Position numbers and translations under genes: made by a program. Under the pieces are notes generated by a model, which made no database searches, was not told the DNA's origin, and worked only from the letters and a program-made list of their open reading frames with translations. From assembly GCF_033807575.1 (NCBI RefSeq), contig NC_084711.1, forward strand, positions 1,178,001-1,242,000: a stretch of 64,000 nt of DNA, written 5' to 3'. Of the stretch, positions 22,744-34,118 are shown one piece after another. Position 1 is the stretch's first letter. The number at the start of each line of letters is the position of its first letter. Origin of the DNA: Cydia pomonella. Taxonomy: Eukaryota; Arthropoda; Insecta; Lepidoptera; Tortricidae.

Positions 22744-22888
22744 CAGTCAACCAATTAGAATCCTAGGCCACTATAGAACCTTGTCACTTTCACTACTAGA
22801 TACTTGACACGCATCACTCAATAAGCACTGTCGTAGAAGTCATTATGGCATGGTTCTATAGTGGCCTAAGCATCAAATTGGTTGACTG
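22744..22888. mobile_element. TA-flanked MITE (Tc1/mariner-like)
   Basis: Ends CAGTCAACCAATTAGAATCC and, from the right, CAGTCAACCAATTTGATGCT. The arms continue with 'taggccactatagaacc'. TA lies at both borders (22742-22743 and 22889-22890). Length is 145 bp, with a ~70-bp non-coding centre. Superfamily is inferred from the TA and CAGT start. Confidence 0.75.
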
Positions 22889-23041
22889 TACTTTATGGTA
22901 ATAAATGACAAGATTATTATAAAAACTAAAACTGTCATCGTTGCATACGAATTAATGGTTCCATATAGCATTGTTGTTACACGGGCATTACATTTAACTC
23001 AAACGAAACTATGAAATATGAATGACATTTCAAACATCGAT

Positions 23042-23155
23042 CGTCCGATATAGTACTTACGTTTAGTAGCAAATGTATTAATTCGTACTAAACACTAATC
23101 AATATGTAAACAGGCCCTAAGGCAAGTGTACACGCTCGTAAGGGCCTTATAAGAT
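23042..23155 (-). mobile_element. repeat pair member (see 18640-18755)
   Basis: Reverse-complement copy of the 18640-18755 repeat, about 90% alike by eye. It ends 'cacgctcgtaagggcctta'. Confidence 0.6.
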
Positions 23156-23832
23156 AAAAATAAATTATTGATTATACTCCGAAGTGCAGTTGATTAGAAT
23201 ATCGGTGTCTTTGAGAAAGTTACTTAATTTAAGCGCAGGAATGCACTCTTGAAATTAACGGAAATCAAAAAGAACACGGTGTATATAGATTGAAAGTCAC
23301 TAGCTTAAATGTTTTCAGATCCTACAAAAGCTGATTCTTAATTTATGCAAAAAAATAATTTTATTTCTACATTATACACACAAATAATTTGCATAACCAC
23401 TGCAAGCCCTTCGGATTAGCAACATCATTAAATATGAATAATAAACATTAATAACCTTATTTAAACGCAACTCTTTCATAAATTTACTTAATTACACTGT
23501 AATACTTTATTACATTGTACTCGGTTATACATTACATAGTCGACTTCAAACAATTTTGAACTTTATGCCAATGTAATAATGAATAAAGTGTGTTTATATT
23601 TACGATGCATGAAGAAGCCGAAAATAAATGAGCTCTTGCACCTGGTTCAACATTTCCATACAAATTGAATCAACCTCCGAGACGCTATCGTCAACAATAA
23701 TAAGATCTTGATTCATCAAGATATTCAAGATTATTATTAAATTAAGGGCAAGCTCTATTTTGCCGTCTTTATATTTTCTAGCTCTATTACGGTAGACGTC
23801 AGAGTCGCCACTTTCTCGTCGTCACTTCAGAG
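23156..23832. other. gene-free stretch
   Basis: AT-rich sequence with no recognised repeat or exon. Confidence 0.4.
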
Positions 23833-23978
23833 CCCACACTAGCGTCTTTTGACTGTAGTCGGCGTCTAGTCAGCGCTATGGAAAATGGTGTCGCTTCGCA
23901 GTTGCGCCAACGCTGCGTCGAGTAGCAGCCACAGAGTTCATTAGACGCCGCGCCGACACTGGGAGACGTTAGTGTGGG
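23833..23978. mobile_element. foldback MITE (CCCACACTAACGTC ends)
   Basis: Left arm CCCACACTAGCGTCTTTTGA and right arm GGGAGACGTTAGTGTGGG are imperfect inverted repeats. The GC-rich interior contains a second inverted block (cggcgtctagt / agacgccg). Confidence 0.65.
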
Positions 23979-24599
23979 ATATCCCTTAAACGTATTTCAT
24001 TAGCAATATAGATGAATGAAGGGCGTCATCTATTTAGGTTTTCGCATGTCGGGCACTGGGGCGTTAACCAACGGCTCGTATACTTGACTATACGAGACGC
24101 AAAATGCGATTTTGCTCACTGTTTTTAAGCAGCATATTACCCTGGTCCAGCTGCTGACGTGAAAAATAATTTTAACATGTTAGCAACACCTATTCAATAA
24201 ATAAAAACAGTCCACACGCGAGGAAACATCGTCAATTCGTGCAAAATTTTATCAGGTAATAGATTCAAGTATTCGTATTATTATCTGTATTGCGTGTAAC
24301 TGTCAATCTACCCTCCACCAAACATTTTATGTCATTTTGATTCGCTCGTCGTAATAAACATATCCGTGTCACGTTACATTCACTTTAAAAAGCCGTATGT
24401 TACATGTATATTTAATGGAGATACGACGTTTTCGAATTTACATTGACAAACAAAAGTCAACTGACAAAGCACGGGTGCGCCTGCGCCCCCGTGTGACAAT
24501 GATATCAAATTGACGTTTACAGCTTCATATAAATAAAGCAGTGGCAGTCGATTGATGTGTGGTGGCGTGAGCGAAAAGCGGAAGCGAAAACAAAACAAA

Positions 24600-24806
24600 C
24601 TAGAGGGACCGTGCGCGTTGGAGGGTCGTTCTTGTGGCCTGAATTGGAACCATAAACATGTACATTTATACGTCACGTGTTTTCTTGTGCATAGTAAGTG
24701 CTGCCATCTTGTGGGCTACATCGGAACAATAAACATCACATTTACGCCTCGCGCCAAAAATCTGACGGCTCCTGTGCTGCCTCCTACAATTCATGCACGC
24801 TCCCTA
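24600..24806 (+). mobile_element. ATAGrGA-ended element, copy 2
   Basis: Second copy of the element at 16008-16216, with CTAG at both borders and the same two internal CTGCCATCTTGTGG-type modules, the first slightly shortened. The 87-, 66- and 98-codon frames crossing it are by-products. Confidence 0.75.
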
Positions 24807-25360
24807 GAGGATTAGGGACTATGGAATTGTCAAATTCTTTACAAAAAACATTTAGAGCTTTAGTTTTTATTTTTTACCGCTATCAGGAGATTGATTAGAA
24901 TTTAAGTATTTGTTATGGTTCTGATACGACTGTGATATCGCCTTGTTGATTGGTGCCCGTATCACGTACGACATTCACTTCATTTGGCATGCAGTAATCA
25001 CAGTGAGCGATCTTCAAGGCCGTACCAACATAAGATCAAAGCTGTAACAAATTGCTAAATCTGAAGGGCCACGGGGTTAATTTTTACCACTTGAAAGGAC
25101 GCGTCCGCTAAATTCGAGCACTACAAGAATACGAATAGGTACTGTAAAGGTTTGCCACCTTTACAGCCTTTTTTGTCAGTGACTGGCAGTAGATTTATTT
25201 AAATTTAGAACTGGCAGTCACTGTCAGATAGAAAAGATGTGTGGGCCAGCATTCCGGAAGAGGCAGCTATCGTATTATTATTTAAGTCGATGAACGTATA
25301 ATTTTTTTTTTTATTATCGACGACGCTCTCCCCGATAGGCCGTCTCTCTTTATAAGTTTA
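24807..25360. other. gene-free stretch
   Basis: Contains an inverted repeat at about 25175-25230 ('gtcagtgactggcagta' / 'actggcagtcactgtcag') around an AT-rich centre, and a T-run at 25299. No exon is recognised. Confidence 0.45.
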
Positions 25361-25689
25361 CTAGCTGCGAAACCCGGCGTTGCTCGGGTTATAATACATC
25401 GCATGTTTAATGGTATAAAAAATATTTGAGGATGCATTTTTTAACGTAGATAATATAGATTTCTATCTTAGATATTGAAAGTAAGTAAGTAAGTAAGTAA
25501 GTAGTCGACCATTAAATATGCGGTGTATAGAAAGTATATTTAATTAATTAACTAATTGAAATAATTATAAGTTAAAATAAAAAACACCTTAGTAAATGGA
25601 AAATTTATGTTTTATTCACACAATTATTTACATATGATATTATACGTATTACATATATGATAAATACATGTACATATTACACATTATAT

Positions 25690-26781
25690 GTGTATCCCAA
25701 TGATTATCGTTTTCAAGTAGACCTAATCTTTGACATGCTTCACGATGTCTCAAAAATGTAACCATTGACAGTTTTTAGGTCTTCAAAACACGTTGGACCA
25801 CGAATAGTGTGAAGTAATAAGCGTAGATAGAAACATTCAGCGTTTTTTGGATGCACTGTGTAGACTCGTCCTATTGTGTTACTCTTGAACACATCATGTC
25901 CTTCTACTTGCATTCCACGTTTTCGAGGATTAAATTGTTTACTTGTTGTATCCCATGTATAATAGCTGGGTACTTCTGAGTAAAGTCTTAGCAAATTGGT
26001 CTTTCTGGCATAATTCAAAAAACGCTGTTAAAGTTGTTCGAGTCGGTGGTTCCGTCGCAACTTTTTATGCCGTTTCTGTTGTGAAAAACACACGTTGTCC
26101 ATTTTATAGGTGGACGGATAAATGTTGAACCGGTGGATCTCGATCGTGTATTGGAAAACTTAAAATTCGCCAAATTGCTTCGTTGGTATTAATGTAACGA
26201 CCCATTTGATACTGTACTATTTCATCATGCTGGTTTTCATTGGTTAACGTAAAAACAGCCATATCACTGCCTTTATTAATATATTTGCATACATATTTTA
26301 TCGATTTAACAGAACTGCAGTATTCGCCTTTAAATTTCCGTGCATGACAATACTCGCATATCGTATCCATTTTTCCGATGACAATACTTGGATGTTCATT
26401 GTATTGTTTTTTGCAATCATAATGGAAAGCCTGAAGTTCTAAACTTCCAATTTTACATGAAGCAGCTCGTCGTTGGCGTAAAGTAGTCATTCTTTCTTGT
26501 TTTCTGGTATTTTCCAGTTCATGTTGATCAGCCGATTGACGATTTCGGAGTGATCTTACTCGACATCGTGTTTCTTCATTAATACGTGCTCTTTCCTCTT
26601 CGGTTAAATTTTCTCTAATTCTTTTTACTCCTTTACGAATGTTCAAAAGACGTTTTTCTCTTTGTTCTTCTGTTTCATTGTGACGTGCTATTTTCCTTCT
26701 TTTTGAAACCACTTTGGGTTTTGCAAATACTTTTTTTCGTCTTGGCTTTGTAAATATAAAAAGTGTAATAAAATTAACCAA
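25690..26781 (-). pseudogene. Helitron replicase/helicase fragment, deleted and frameshifted
   Basis: The start at 26781 opens a 225-codon frame. It begins with a basic region rich in TEEQREKR / RIRENLTEEERARINEE (helical) and continues with CEYCHARKFKGE, typical of the Helitron_like_N region. It then jumps directly to SIKYVCKYINKGSDMAVF and YQMGRYINTNEAIWRILSFP, a motif that lies well downstream in full-length proteins, so an internal segment is deleted. The homology continues at lower coordinates but changes frame at least twice near 26105 and 26010 (TLTAFFELCQKDQFAKTLL in one frame, then YYTWDTTSKQFNPRKRGM in another). It ends near 25690 in GLLENDNHWDTHI. No HUH catalytic motif and no helicase Walker motifs are present. 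It is a relic. Confidence 0.85.
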
Positions 26782-26810
26782 AACGCATATCTTGGTTGTT
26801 ACAATGATAA

Positions 26811-27250
26811 AACTAACAAAAAGTCACTCACTTTCGGTTTATATACCGTTAGAAATAGAAATTTCTAGTATCAGAACACTCTAGAATAGTCAAATAGTTT
26901 TTACTTTCTCATTTGTTCAAATCACTTGAATTTATGTAATCACTGTTTACTCTTGACTTCAATTGATCTTTTCGCGACTGTAAACACGGTTCAACTGACA
27001 AAAAGTCACTGATTTTCGGTTTATATACCGTTGGAAATCGAAATTTCTAGTATCAGAACACTCTAGAATAGTCAAATAGTTTTTACTTTCTCATTTGTTC
27101 AAATCACTTGAATTTATGTAATCACTGTTTACTCTTGACTTCAATTGATCTTTTCGCGACTGTAAACACGGTTCAACTGACAAAAAGTCACTTATTTTCG
27201 GTTTATATACCGTTGGAAATCGAAATTTCTAGTATCAGAACACTCTAGAA
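26811..27250 (-). repeat. 182-bp tandem promoter-like repeats (2.4 copies)
   Basis: Units start at 26811, 26993 and 27175, an exact 182-bp period; the third is cut at about 27250. Each unit, read on the minus strand, has an HSE core (TTCTAG and GAAATTTC around a 'CTCTAGAA') and TATATAAA. After TATATAAA comes 'ccgaaa' and a TTGTCAGTT initiator, then an A-rich leader ('acagtcgcgaaaagatcaat', 'aagagtaaacagtgattaca'). The unit nearest the open frame has TTAGTT instead of TCAGTT. See the HSE entry and the findings. Confidence 0.85.
27020..27027 (-). promoter_or_regulatory. TATA box of the middle promoter unit
   Basis: TATATAAA on the minus strand. The first T (27027) is 31 bp upstream of the A of a TCAGTT initiator (A at 26996), the standard insect TATA-to-start spacing. 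Identical boxes lie at 27202-27209 (initiator A at 27178, again 31 bp) and 26838-26845 (57 bp upstream of the relic start codon). Confidence 0.7.
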
Positions 27251-27810
27251 CATTCCGATGTACTTAATTTCGATCTGGATCGTCCGGATTAATTTCAATA
27301 GTTGCACACATTTCGGAACTTTCTAGAAGTTTCTAGATTATTATAGTCATTTCTAGAACTATCTAGAGCATTCCATATGGATTTTTTAGAACCTTCTCGA
27401 ACATTCTAGATCGATTGTTACAGTTGTACACATTTTAGAGTTTTCTAGATTAGTCCAGAAATTTTTAGATATTTCTGGAACATTCCATACCGATTTTAGC
27501 AGTTGCACACAATTTTGAATCTTTCTAGATCATTCCAGACATTTCTAGAATTTTCTGGAACATTCCACATCGATTTTAGCAGTTGCAGACAATTTTGAAT
27601 CTTTCTAGATCATTTCAGACATTTCTAGAATTTTCTGGAACATTCTATATCGATTTTAGCAGTTGCACACAATTTTGAATCTTTCTAGATCATTCTAGAA
27701 ATTTTTAGAACCTTCTCGAACATTCTAGATCGATTGTTACAGTTGTACACATTCTAGTTTTGTAGATTAGTCCAGAAATTTTTAGAACTTTCCAGAAGTT
27801 CTCATGAGTT
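27243..27810 (-). promoter_or_regulatory. 80-bp tandem array of heat-shock elements
   Basis: A tandem repeat with starts at about 27412, 27491, 27571, 27651 and 27731 (period 79-80 bp, 'cgattttagcagttgcacac' and similar). Each unit contains alternating nTTCn/nGAAn pentamers, the HSF-binding heat-shock element. Perfect five-unit runs of the form (TTCnnGAAnn)2TTC lie at 27543-27565 and 27623-27645. 27693-27730 gives eight alternating pentamers with two mismatches. A further run is near 27315-27331. The array sits immediately upstream, in transcription sense, of the TATA/initiator repeats. Confidence 0.8.
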
Positions 27811-28329
27811 AGAAAAGGACAGATGTATATTTTTTCATATTTTTGCCACCCACAACCACCCACTTCCACCCACCACGACCAAACTCTCTTATTCCCACCG
27901 GGAGATCGAGGGGTATTTACCACCCCAAAAGGAAGTTGATTGAAATTGGTGGTGGTAGAGAAAACCCTGTCTTTACGTACGCACATTAGCATTTTATATA
28001 TATATTAAGATATGGTGGAGGTGCGAGGTTTACAGTACCTACGCTATGTTACGTTGTCAAATGTCAACCTTGAAGTGAGTATTTGTCGCCAAATGTACGG
28101 GTAAGTACATAACTAACATACGTAGGTCCTTTGGGTTATCAAACTTTGGAAATAACTTTAAATTGAATTACAACTTTGTTGCTTTTAGCGTTGCGTTTGT
28201 TTAATTTTCGTTTTATTCATAGGTATATTTATTTTATAAGTAATTTGAATGTTTATTTTATTGTCATTTTGTTAACACTATAAAATAAAAATAAACAGTG
28301 ACGTTAAATTAAATTAAATTAAATTTGAC

Positions 28330-28530
28330 GACCGGTCTGGCCTATTTGTGTGATGAACACAGATATTTGTTCCTGAGTCATGGGTGTTTTCTATGCATTT
28401 AAGTATTTATAAATATTTATATATTATATATATCTAAATATATCGCTGTCTAAGTACCCACAACACAAGCCTTAATGAGCTTACTGTGGGACTTAGTCAA
28501 TTTGTGTAATAATATTTATTTATTTCATTA
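28330..28530 (+). mobile_element. tRNA-derived SINE, internally deleted
   Basis: Starts 'gacgaccggtctggcc', then skips the box B region straight to 'tgtgtgatgaacacagatat', 'gttcctgagtcatgggtgtt' and the tail 'cttactgtgggacttagtca' with an AT tail. Same family as 16225-16500. Confidence 0.8.
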
Positions 28531-30814
28531 CAGGTTTGCCGCCAACTCCCGTCGCTTGTACGCGCACAGTGGGATACCGAGCCGATTCCGTTGTTCGATC
28601 AATAGCAGAGTCATCTAGAGCACTCATAGCTGACCCCACGCCGTTGCCACCCTAACACGAACGGCGCTTACGCTCTTACTGACACTAACCACATACGAAA
28701 ACCGTATATAAACAAACACTTGTGACGTAAGCGCCAATTATGTTAGACCTTTTTTGCTGTAGCGGAAAATGAGCGCAACAGAACAATGGCTTGATAGAAC
28801 TACCGGTTCCAAAGGTGTTCTTTAACAAAAGGGCAAAGTTAAAAGTTATTTATATTGACTTAAGTCCTTTAGGTTCTGTGCGATATGATGTAATACCGGC
28901 TAACAAAAGATTAGGGGATGTTTTTAATGCGAATGTGCAGTGGAATTCAATGGTGTGATGAGTTTATGAAAATAAACAAGGCGTTATTGCTGTTAGAGAG
29001 GGTGAGTACTAAGGCACCTATGTGGAATATAACTGTACTTTTAATAGGATTTAAAGATTTAATGTCACGCAGAACAAAATGTCCATTTGGACTTTGAAAA
29101 AAGTGGCATTAATTATAAAAAAATAATTGCAATCAATTGAATTACTCCCGTTAAGAATCACTATTTTATTATAAAGTTTTACGAAAAACGAACGCACTCG
29201 AATAAGGTATCTTGTGATATAATAATAACAGCATTTATTTTACTTTATCATGTTGCTGTATATTTGTATCGATATCGATGTCTGTCGGGGTTATTGCCGT
29301 ATGCTGTTGCAATTTTCGTGAACGAAAGTATTTTATTCATAAAAATTACTGCTAATAACACACCCAACAAGCTAAAAGTACTTAACTTACCAATATGTAA
29401 AGTAAAACAAAGATAAAAAATAAATTCATACTCGTAGTATTAAATCGGGGTCTATTCTGCTACCCTAAGCTATAGCCATAGCTATCTTCAGCGTAACCAA
29501 GTATTTATAGGCCAGGTCACTCATCCATTTTCCAAGACCTCGCGGGCGACGCTATCGACTACTTACGGAATGCTAAATTTAAGTAATGATTTGCAAAAAC
29601 ACAGTGCAAACCTTCCATACAATAAATAAATAGCATAAGAATTAATATAAACAGGCAATCAATTATCTAGTCAAAATAAAAACAAACTCTTGTATATTTT
29701 ATCTACGTTTACTTAAAAACTCGGTATTTTCCTCATATTAGTGGACAACACACCGTGGGATTTAAACTCCAAATATTTATCCACTTCGTCGGATTACGTT
29801 TGTTTTTATGCGGAATTTAAACAAACATAATTGAGCAACTTATTCCAACAACACATTTCAGAAGCCATTTATTCACGCGCTTATCTCACAAACTACCTGT
29901 TTTTAAATTAAATTACACCACCAACGGCTCATCTTGAATGCAAATTCGTCCAAAACAGTGACGTATCAAGATTTAGTTACTTTCTATTCAGAACCAGTTT
30001 CGTTCCCACAATGAAAGGAGCCATTTGTCTAAAGGGGACTGAACTGAAGGGGTCACGAATACATATTTTGTACACTTATCATTCTAATTTCAAATACGGT
30101 TTTGTGTATGTATTAAGTTTCAAAACGTTTCGTCGAATAAGGATGGGTGTAGCACAGTGCTGTATGAATCGTTATTTATGTATTTGTTGTAGCAACGGTT
30201 GTCGACACGGTTTTTGCGATATCTTTGTTGTTATGTAACTTACTTTTTCAAAATTAAACCTGGAAACAGATGTTAATCGCGTTAGCAATCTCGGATTGTG
30301 CTCCATTTGACTTCCAACAGCGACTCTCCAAATTAAAACCGCAGCTGTAAGCTCAATAATAATAATTTACAAAGAAGTCGCATATCAGAAGATTAAAACA
30401 ACCTTAGATATCCAAATGATTCAAGTAAAGAAAACGCTACATGTACACGTATACCTCAGAAAATATGAATCTAAATAGATATCCCACAAATGTCGTACAA
30501 AATCACTGACGGACCAAATTCTCACACTAAAAGTGACTTCGGAAAACTATCGTAAAGAAAATTCGTACGCATTGTCAAAAAGAGTTGAGAAAGGAATTAT
30601 ACGAACTTTAAGGATGTAGTAGTGTAGTGTAGGAAGTAAGATGCAACATTGACAATAGATAAATACGTCTCGATTTTTCGAGTATAGTCTTTAGAATATT
30701 ATACTAACGAATAATTTTAGAATAATAATAAAAAAACCGGAAAGAAAAATTAATAAAAAAATATCCAAGAAGAGATCCGGAAACAGAACTTGAGTACGAA
30801 TACAAGCCAGAACA
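28531..30814. other. gene-free stretch, 2.3 kb
   Basis: No exon or repeat is confidently recognised. 28540-28690 is less AT-rich than its surroundings but has no sustained frame. A 75-codon frame at 30011-30238 shows no family features. Confidence 0.4.
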
Positions 30815-30942
30815 GGCCTACCGCGAATAAAGAAATTCGCAAATTGCGAGGATCTTTCTCTTTTACTCTCACTAAGACTTAATTAGAGTGACAGAGAAAA
30901 ATGCCCGGAATTGACGAACTTCGATTTTCGCGGTTATGGCCC
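30815..30942. mobile_element. GGGCCTACCGCGAA foldback family, copy
   Basis: Left end GGCCTACCGCGAA, right end 'cgattttcgcggttatggcc'. The conserved centre is present in the opposite orientation to the copies at 10352, 34119 and 45660 ('ttagagtgacagagaaaaat'). Confidence 0.75.
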
Positions 30943-32050
30943 AGAGCACTGTGGCGCAAACATACAAGGAGACCCGACCCCCCAGATAAACTGGGAACAA
31001 GGACAGGCAAAAATATACAGCATATTTATAAACTTATTGTTCTTAACACTGAGTAACCTGCATTTTGTTTTGGCGAGCGGTCTCAAACAAACACTCTGTA
31101 ATCGGATATCTATTGTGATGTGAGAGCTCCGATACGAATAGTGGCAAGTGAAGAGAAATTTGTATGAAGATATGGCGTTTTAGAAAAAGGGTGGTACGAG
31201 TATCGTGACCATTGTGCAGAAAATAAACTAATTTCGTCCGTTTTAAAACGTATGTTTGCGGTGATTTTTAAGGTTCCATACCTGAAAAGGAGAAAAGGAA
31301 CCCTTATAGGATCAATTATATATTTTTGTTTATTTTTCTTAAGAACGCGTGCTATTATTAAATTAAGTATACATTGAGTTATTATTACAATAGACTTATT
31401 AAGAATTATTTGTGGTGCAACAAGGGAGGAATAGTAGGACATTGCGTGCCGCGTGTAAAATTGTCACAATTTTGGCAAACATGCGGGATGGAATGTCCTA
31501 CGATTCCTCCCGTGGTGCGCATACTATTTTACTGCTCGACGAAGGCGGAAAGTGGCAACTATATTTAGCGCAGCGGGAGCAAAGTTGATGCTTTCAGCCC
31601 GGAGGGCAGAAAAGAATATTTACTTACTTACTTATTATAGAGAAGCCATAATAAACAATGAAATTGTCGCCATCGCAACCTGTACCACGCGATCAAAACG
31701 TCATATGCGCAGTGAAATTCATGGCGCTTACGCGTTTAGGTCGCTTCACTTCTACGGTTTGTTGTCAAAACAACAACAACAACTCATGGCGCAAAATACT
31801 GGTTCTCTTTGCAGGTTCTATACGTAGTAATATTAGTTCAATAATATTATAGGACAATTTTACATAGACCGACCTAGTTCCCAGAGTAAACTCAGTAACG
31901 CTTGGGTTATGAGCACTAGACGTAGATAATAGTACTTGTATAATATATAGTTATGTATCAACACTTCCATCTATTTATAGTTGTCTTAAATATATTCTCC
32001 TCATTTTCAGGCAATAATCATACTATAAAATTGAATTGAAAATGCATTCT
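30943..32050. other. gene-free stretch with one palindrome
   Basis: Contains the 88-bp palindrome at 31424-31511 and a (TTAC)n tract at 31618-31635. Frames of 64-110 codons at 31110-31852 overlap on both strands, lack family similarity and cross the palindrome, so they are not taken as genes. Confidence 0.45.
31424..31511. mobile_element. foldback (GGGAGGAATAGTAGGACATT arms)
   Basis: Left arm GGGAGGAATAGTAGGACATT and right arm AATGTCCTACGATTCCTCCC differ at one position over 20 bp, enclosing 48 bp. 'gtggtgc' occurs directly just outside both ends, possibly a remnant of a target duplication. Confidence 0.6.
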
Positions 32051-32054
32051 TCTT

Positions 32055-32230
32055 CTTGTTGTGCCATGTCATCATCTGACGTCGGCGACCATCTCTCGGA
32101 ACTTATTTCTATCTTTTGCTATTCTGCTCAGGTTGGCAGCGTCCTTAATATGAGTCCAGCTTTTAATGTTATCCATCCAGGCTAGCTTCCTTCTTCCTCT
32201 ACTTCTTAGTTCTTTTACCCTCTATTTTGC
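32055..32230 (-). mobile_element. LINE ORF C-terminal relic
   Basis: Minus frame: VKELRSRGRRKLAWMDNIKS, then WTHIKDAANLSRIAKDRNKF and REMVADVR before a stop. Same tail family as 632-780. Confidence 0.65.
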
Positions 32231-32940
32231 CTTCTATTATTTTCCTTAGAATTACATATTTATTGTTACGATATATATGTCCAAAGTATGAGATCTTTCT
32301 TTTCTTTACTGTTTCCAAAAGTTCCAATTTTTTCTTCATTCAAAATGCATTAATGCAACAAAAATTCTAGATAATTTCTTTACTTTTGTCTAAACCCTTC
32401 CTTGCTCTGGGCATACCATCAATGGAACGTCCGCCTGATGCCGAAACTCGCGGTATTTCTCCCTTCATTATAACACAAAGGATTTGGTATGCAACTTAAT
32501 ATCCAAGCTAATCTATACCCTCGTAACTAGGTAATTAAGTGCAGTTTGGAACAAAATAGGTAATATAATTATACCGTTTGTCCGACTCAATATAATCAAG
32601 TTTTTTAATAATTAGGACCCTTGGTGTCTAACGGCTTTTTTGACCCTTGAAGAAGGGCATAAGAGTGTGGTTTTTGTTAGAGAAATATTCTTTTGTGAAG
32701 GGTTCGGTAGCAGAAGGGTTTTATTTGAGATTAGACGCTTTTGATGGTGTAATGAAATCATAGGGTGCTTGAGTTGAGATTTAAAGTTTGTGAAAGGGCG
32801 TGTAATTTTTTTTTAATAATTAGCAACTTTATGAATTGGGCTGATTTTGGACAATTTAAGTACATTACGATACTTCTTCTTTTCTTTATGATAAATTCGA
32901 TTCGATTATTATGTATTTATCAAAAGTATTCACAGATATA

Positions 32941-33177
32941 CGGCCTGATTCGAAGAATGATTGAGACACGTTTAAGATCTTGGAAAGATCGATAATTAAA
33001 CGACATGTCAATATTGACGTTTATTTCATTTCCGCTGTGGTCCCAATAAGATGGTGGATGGTGTGGTCCCGAATCAAGCTGCTTCTGACAATTATACGAA
33101 ATACAAACGATATCTAAATGAGAACTTATCTAAACCAGAACTTATCATTATCGTATTTCATTCTTCGAATCGGGTCG
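32941..33177. mobile_element. TA-flanked long-TIR MITE, copy 1
   Basis: Ends CGGCCTGATTCGAAGAATGA and, from the right, CGACCCGATTCGAAGAATGA, with TA at both borders (32939-32940, 33178-33179). The interior has 'tcttggaaagatcgataatt' and 'tgtcaatattgacgtttatt'. The second copy, in opposite orientation, is at 37338-37598. Confidence 0.78.
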
Positions 33178-33472
33178 TATAACACAGTTTAGTATTTACG
33201 TAATTAAAAAAATCCCATTAGTCATTAGCTTAGCTCGCACACTTGCAAGACCCTGTCCCTGTATGTGTGTAGTTATACGTATTATACTTATAATTATGTA
33301 CATATGATAACGCTAATTCGTTATAAAACATCTAACAAGTTATTACAGCTCCGTGAATAGACTAGGAACAAAAGACTTCGACGCGTACTCGTACGCTTGA
33401 ATCAATATTAAGACATTCACCGCACCGAACCGAGACCACCTACACAAATAATTAAGTATCTATATAGATATA

Positions 33473-33560
33473 TCAATGCCTCGAGGGTCTATTTTAGATA
33501 TAAGCTAGTTATAGTAATCATCTGTATATATCCATTATGTATATTGTTATTGTAAATAAA
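33473..33560 (+). mobile_element. LINE 3' UTR end
   Basis: Matches the 3' UTR of the LINE at 20520-20776 ('aatgcctcgagggtctattt', 'ctagttatagtaatcatctg') and ends in an A9 run. Confidence 0.7.
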
Positions 33561-33950
33561 AAAAAATCATTGTTTATATTCTCAATAAAGAACTTTTGAA
33601 GTATCTATATTTTAAGCAAAACGTTTCAAGAACTTTACACGGGCTATGTCAAAACTTTTAAATTTCCTCCGCATTCGAAGTCGGATTCAAAAGTTAAAAG
33701 TAGAGACAAATTTTAAATTGGCCTTTATATGTACATTGCATTATTATTTTATTCTTATTGTAATTTCTACTAGTCTTAATTACAAAAAATATAAATTAAC
33801 CTGCGTTATCGGGAAATTTAAAATCTCTGAAAGAAAAATAAACAACAATAAACTTTACACTTTATATTTCGTAATTTTATTTTGATATACATAATTACAT
33901 ATTTTCGTTCTGTTAAGTTTGCGCAAGTTGAATCGATTTTCTGAAACGGC

Positions 33951-34073
33951 TACCACGACTTTGACAATGATATATTCGCTAGCGTAAGCGTAACTTACAC
34001 TATATGCATGTCGCTCGTACTGGCATATTGGTGTCTAATACGTCAGGTTGACACTGATTAGATAGTCGTGGTA
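33951..34073. mobile_element. foldback MITE (TACCACGACT ends)
   Basis: Inverted ends TACCACGACTTTGACAATGA and, from the right, TACCACGACTATCTAATCAG. Non-coding interior of about 90 bp. Confidence 0.55.
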
Positions 34074-34118
34074 AAGCTACAGAGGAAAACAATCTCTTAT
34101 GGGAGAACTGGGAGAGAA

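Larger units (their letters stand above)
25361..28010 (-). mobile_element. Helitron, internally deleted, both ends present
   Basis: On the minus strand the element starts TCTTAATATATATATAAAAT at 28010 with host A before it. It ends with a stem-loop (AACCCG / CGGGTT at 25371-25390), then TCGCAG and CTAG, followed by host T. This fits Helitron rules: 5' TC, 3' hairpin, CTRR end, insertion between A and T, and no target duplication. Length is 2650 bp. It carries a broken replicase/helicase frame in its downstream half and a promoter-like repeat-rich upstream half (separate entries). It lacks the Rep catalytic and helicase motifs, so it is non-autonomous. Confidence 0.88.

Noticed and set aside
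25480..25503. Tandem (GTAA)n and other short arrays as CRISPR-like or telomeric
   Set aside because: These are simple microsatellites. There are no spacer-repeat structures in the window.
28025..28101. Possible exon just beyond the Helitron, ending GG|gtaagtac
   Set aside because: The frame is open for about 25 codons and the donor is good, but the acceptor (gaggtttacag) lacks a pyrimidine tract and there is no partner exon or known protein.
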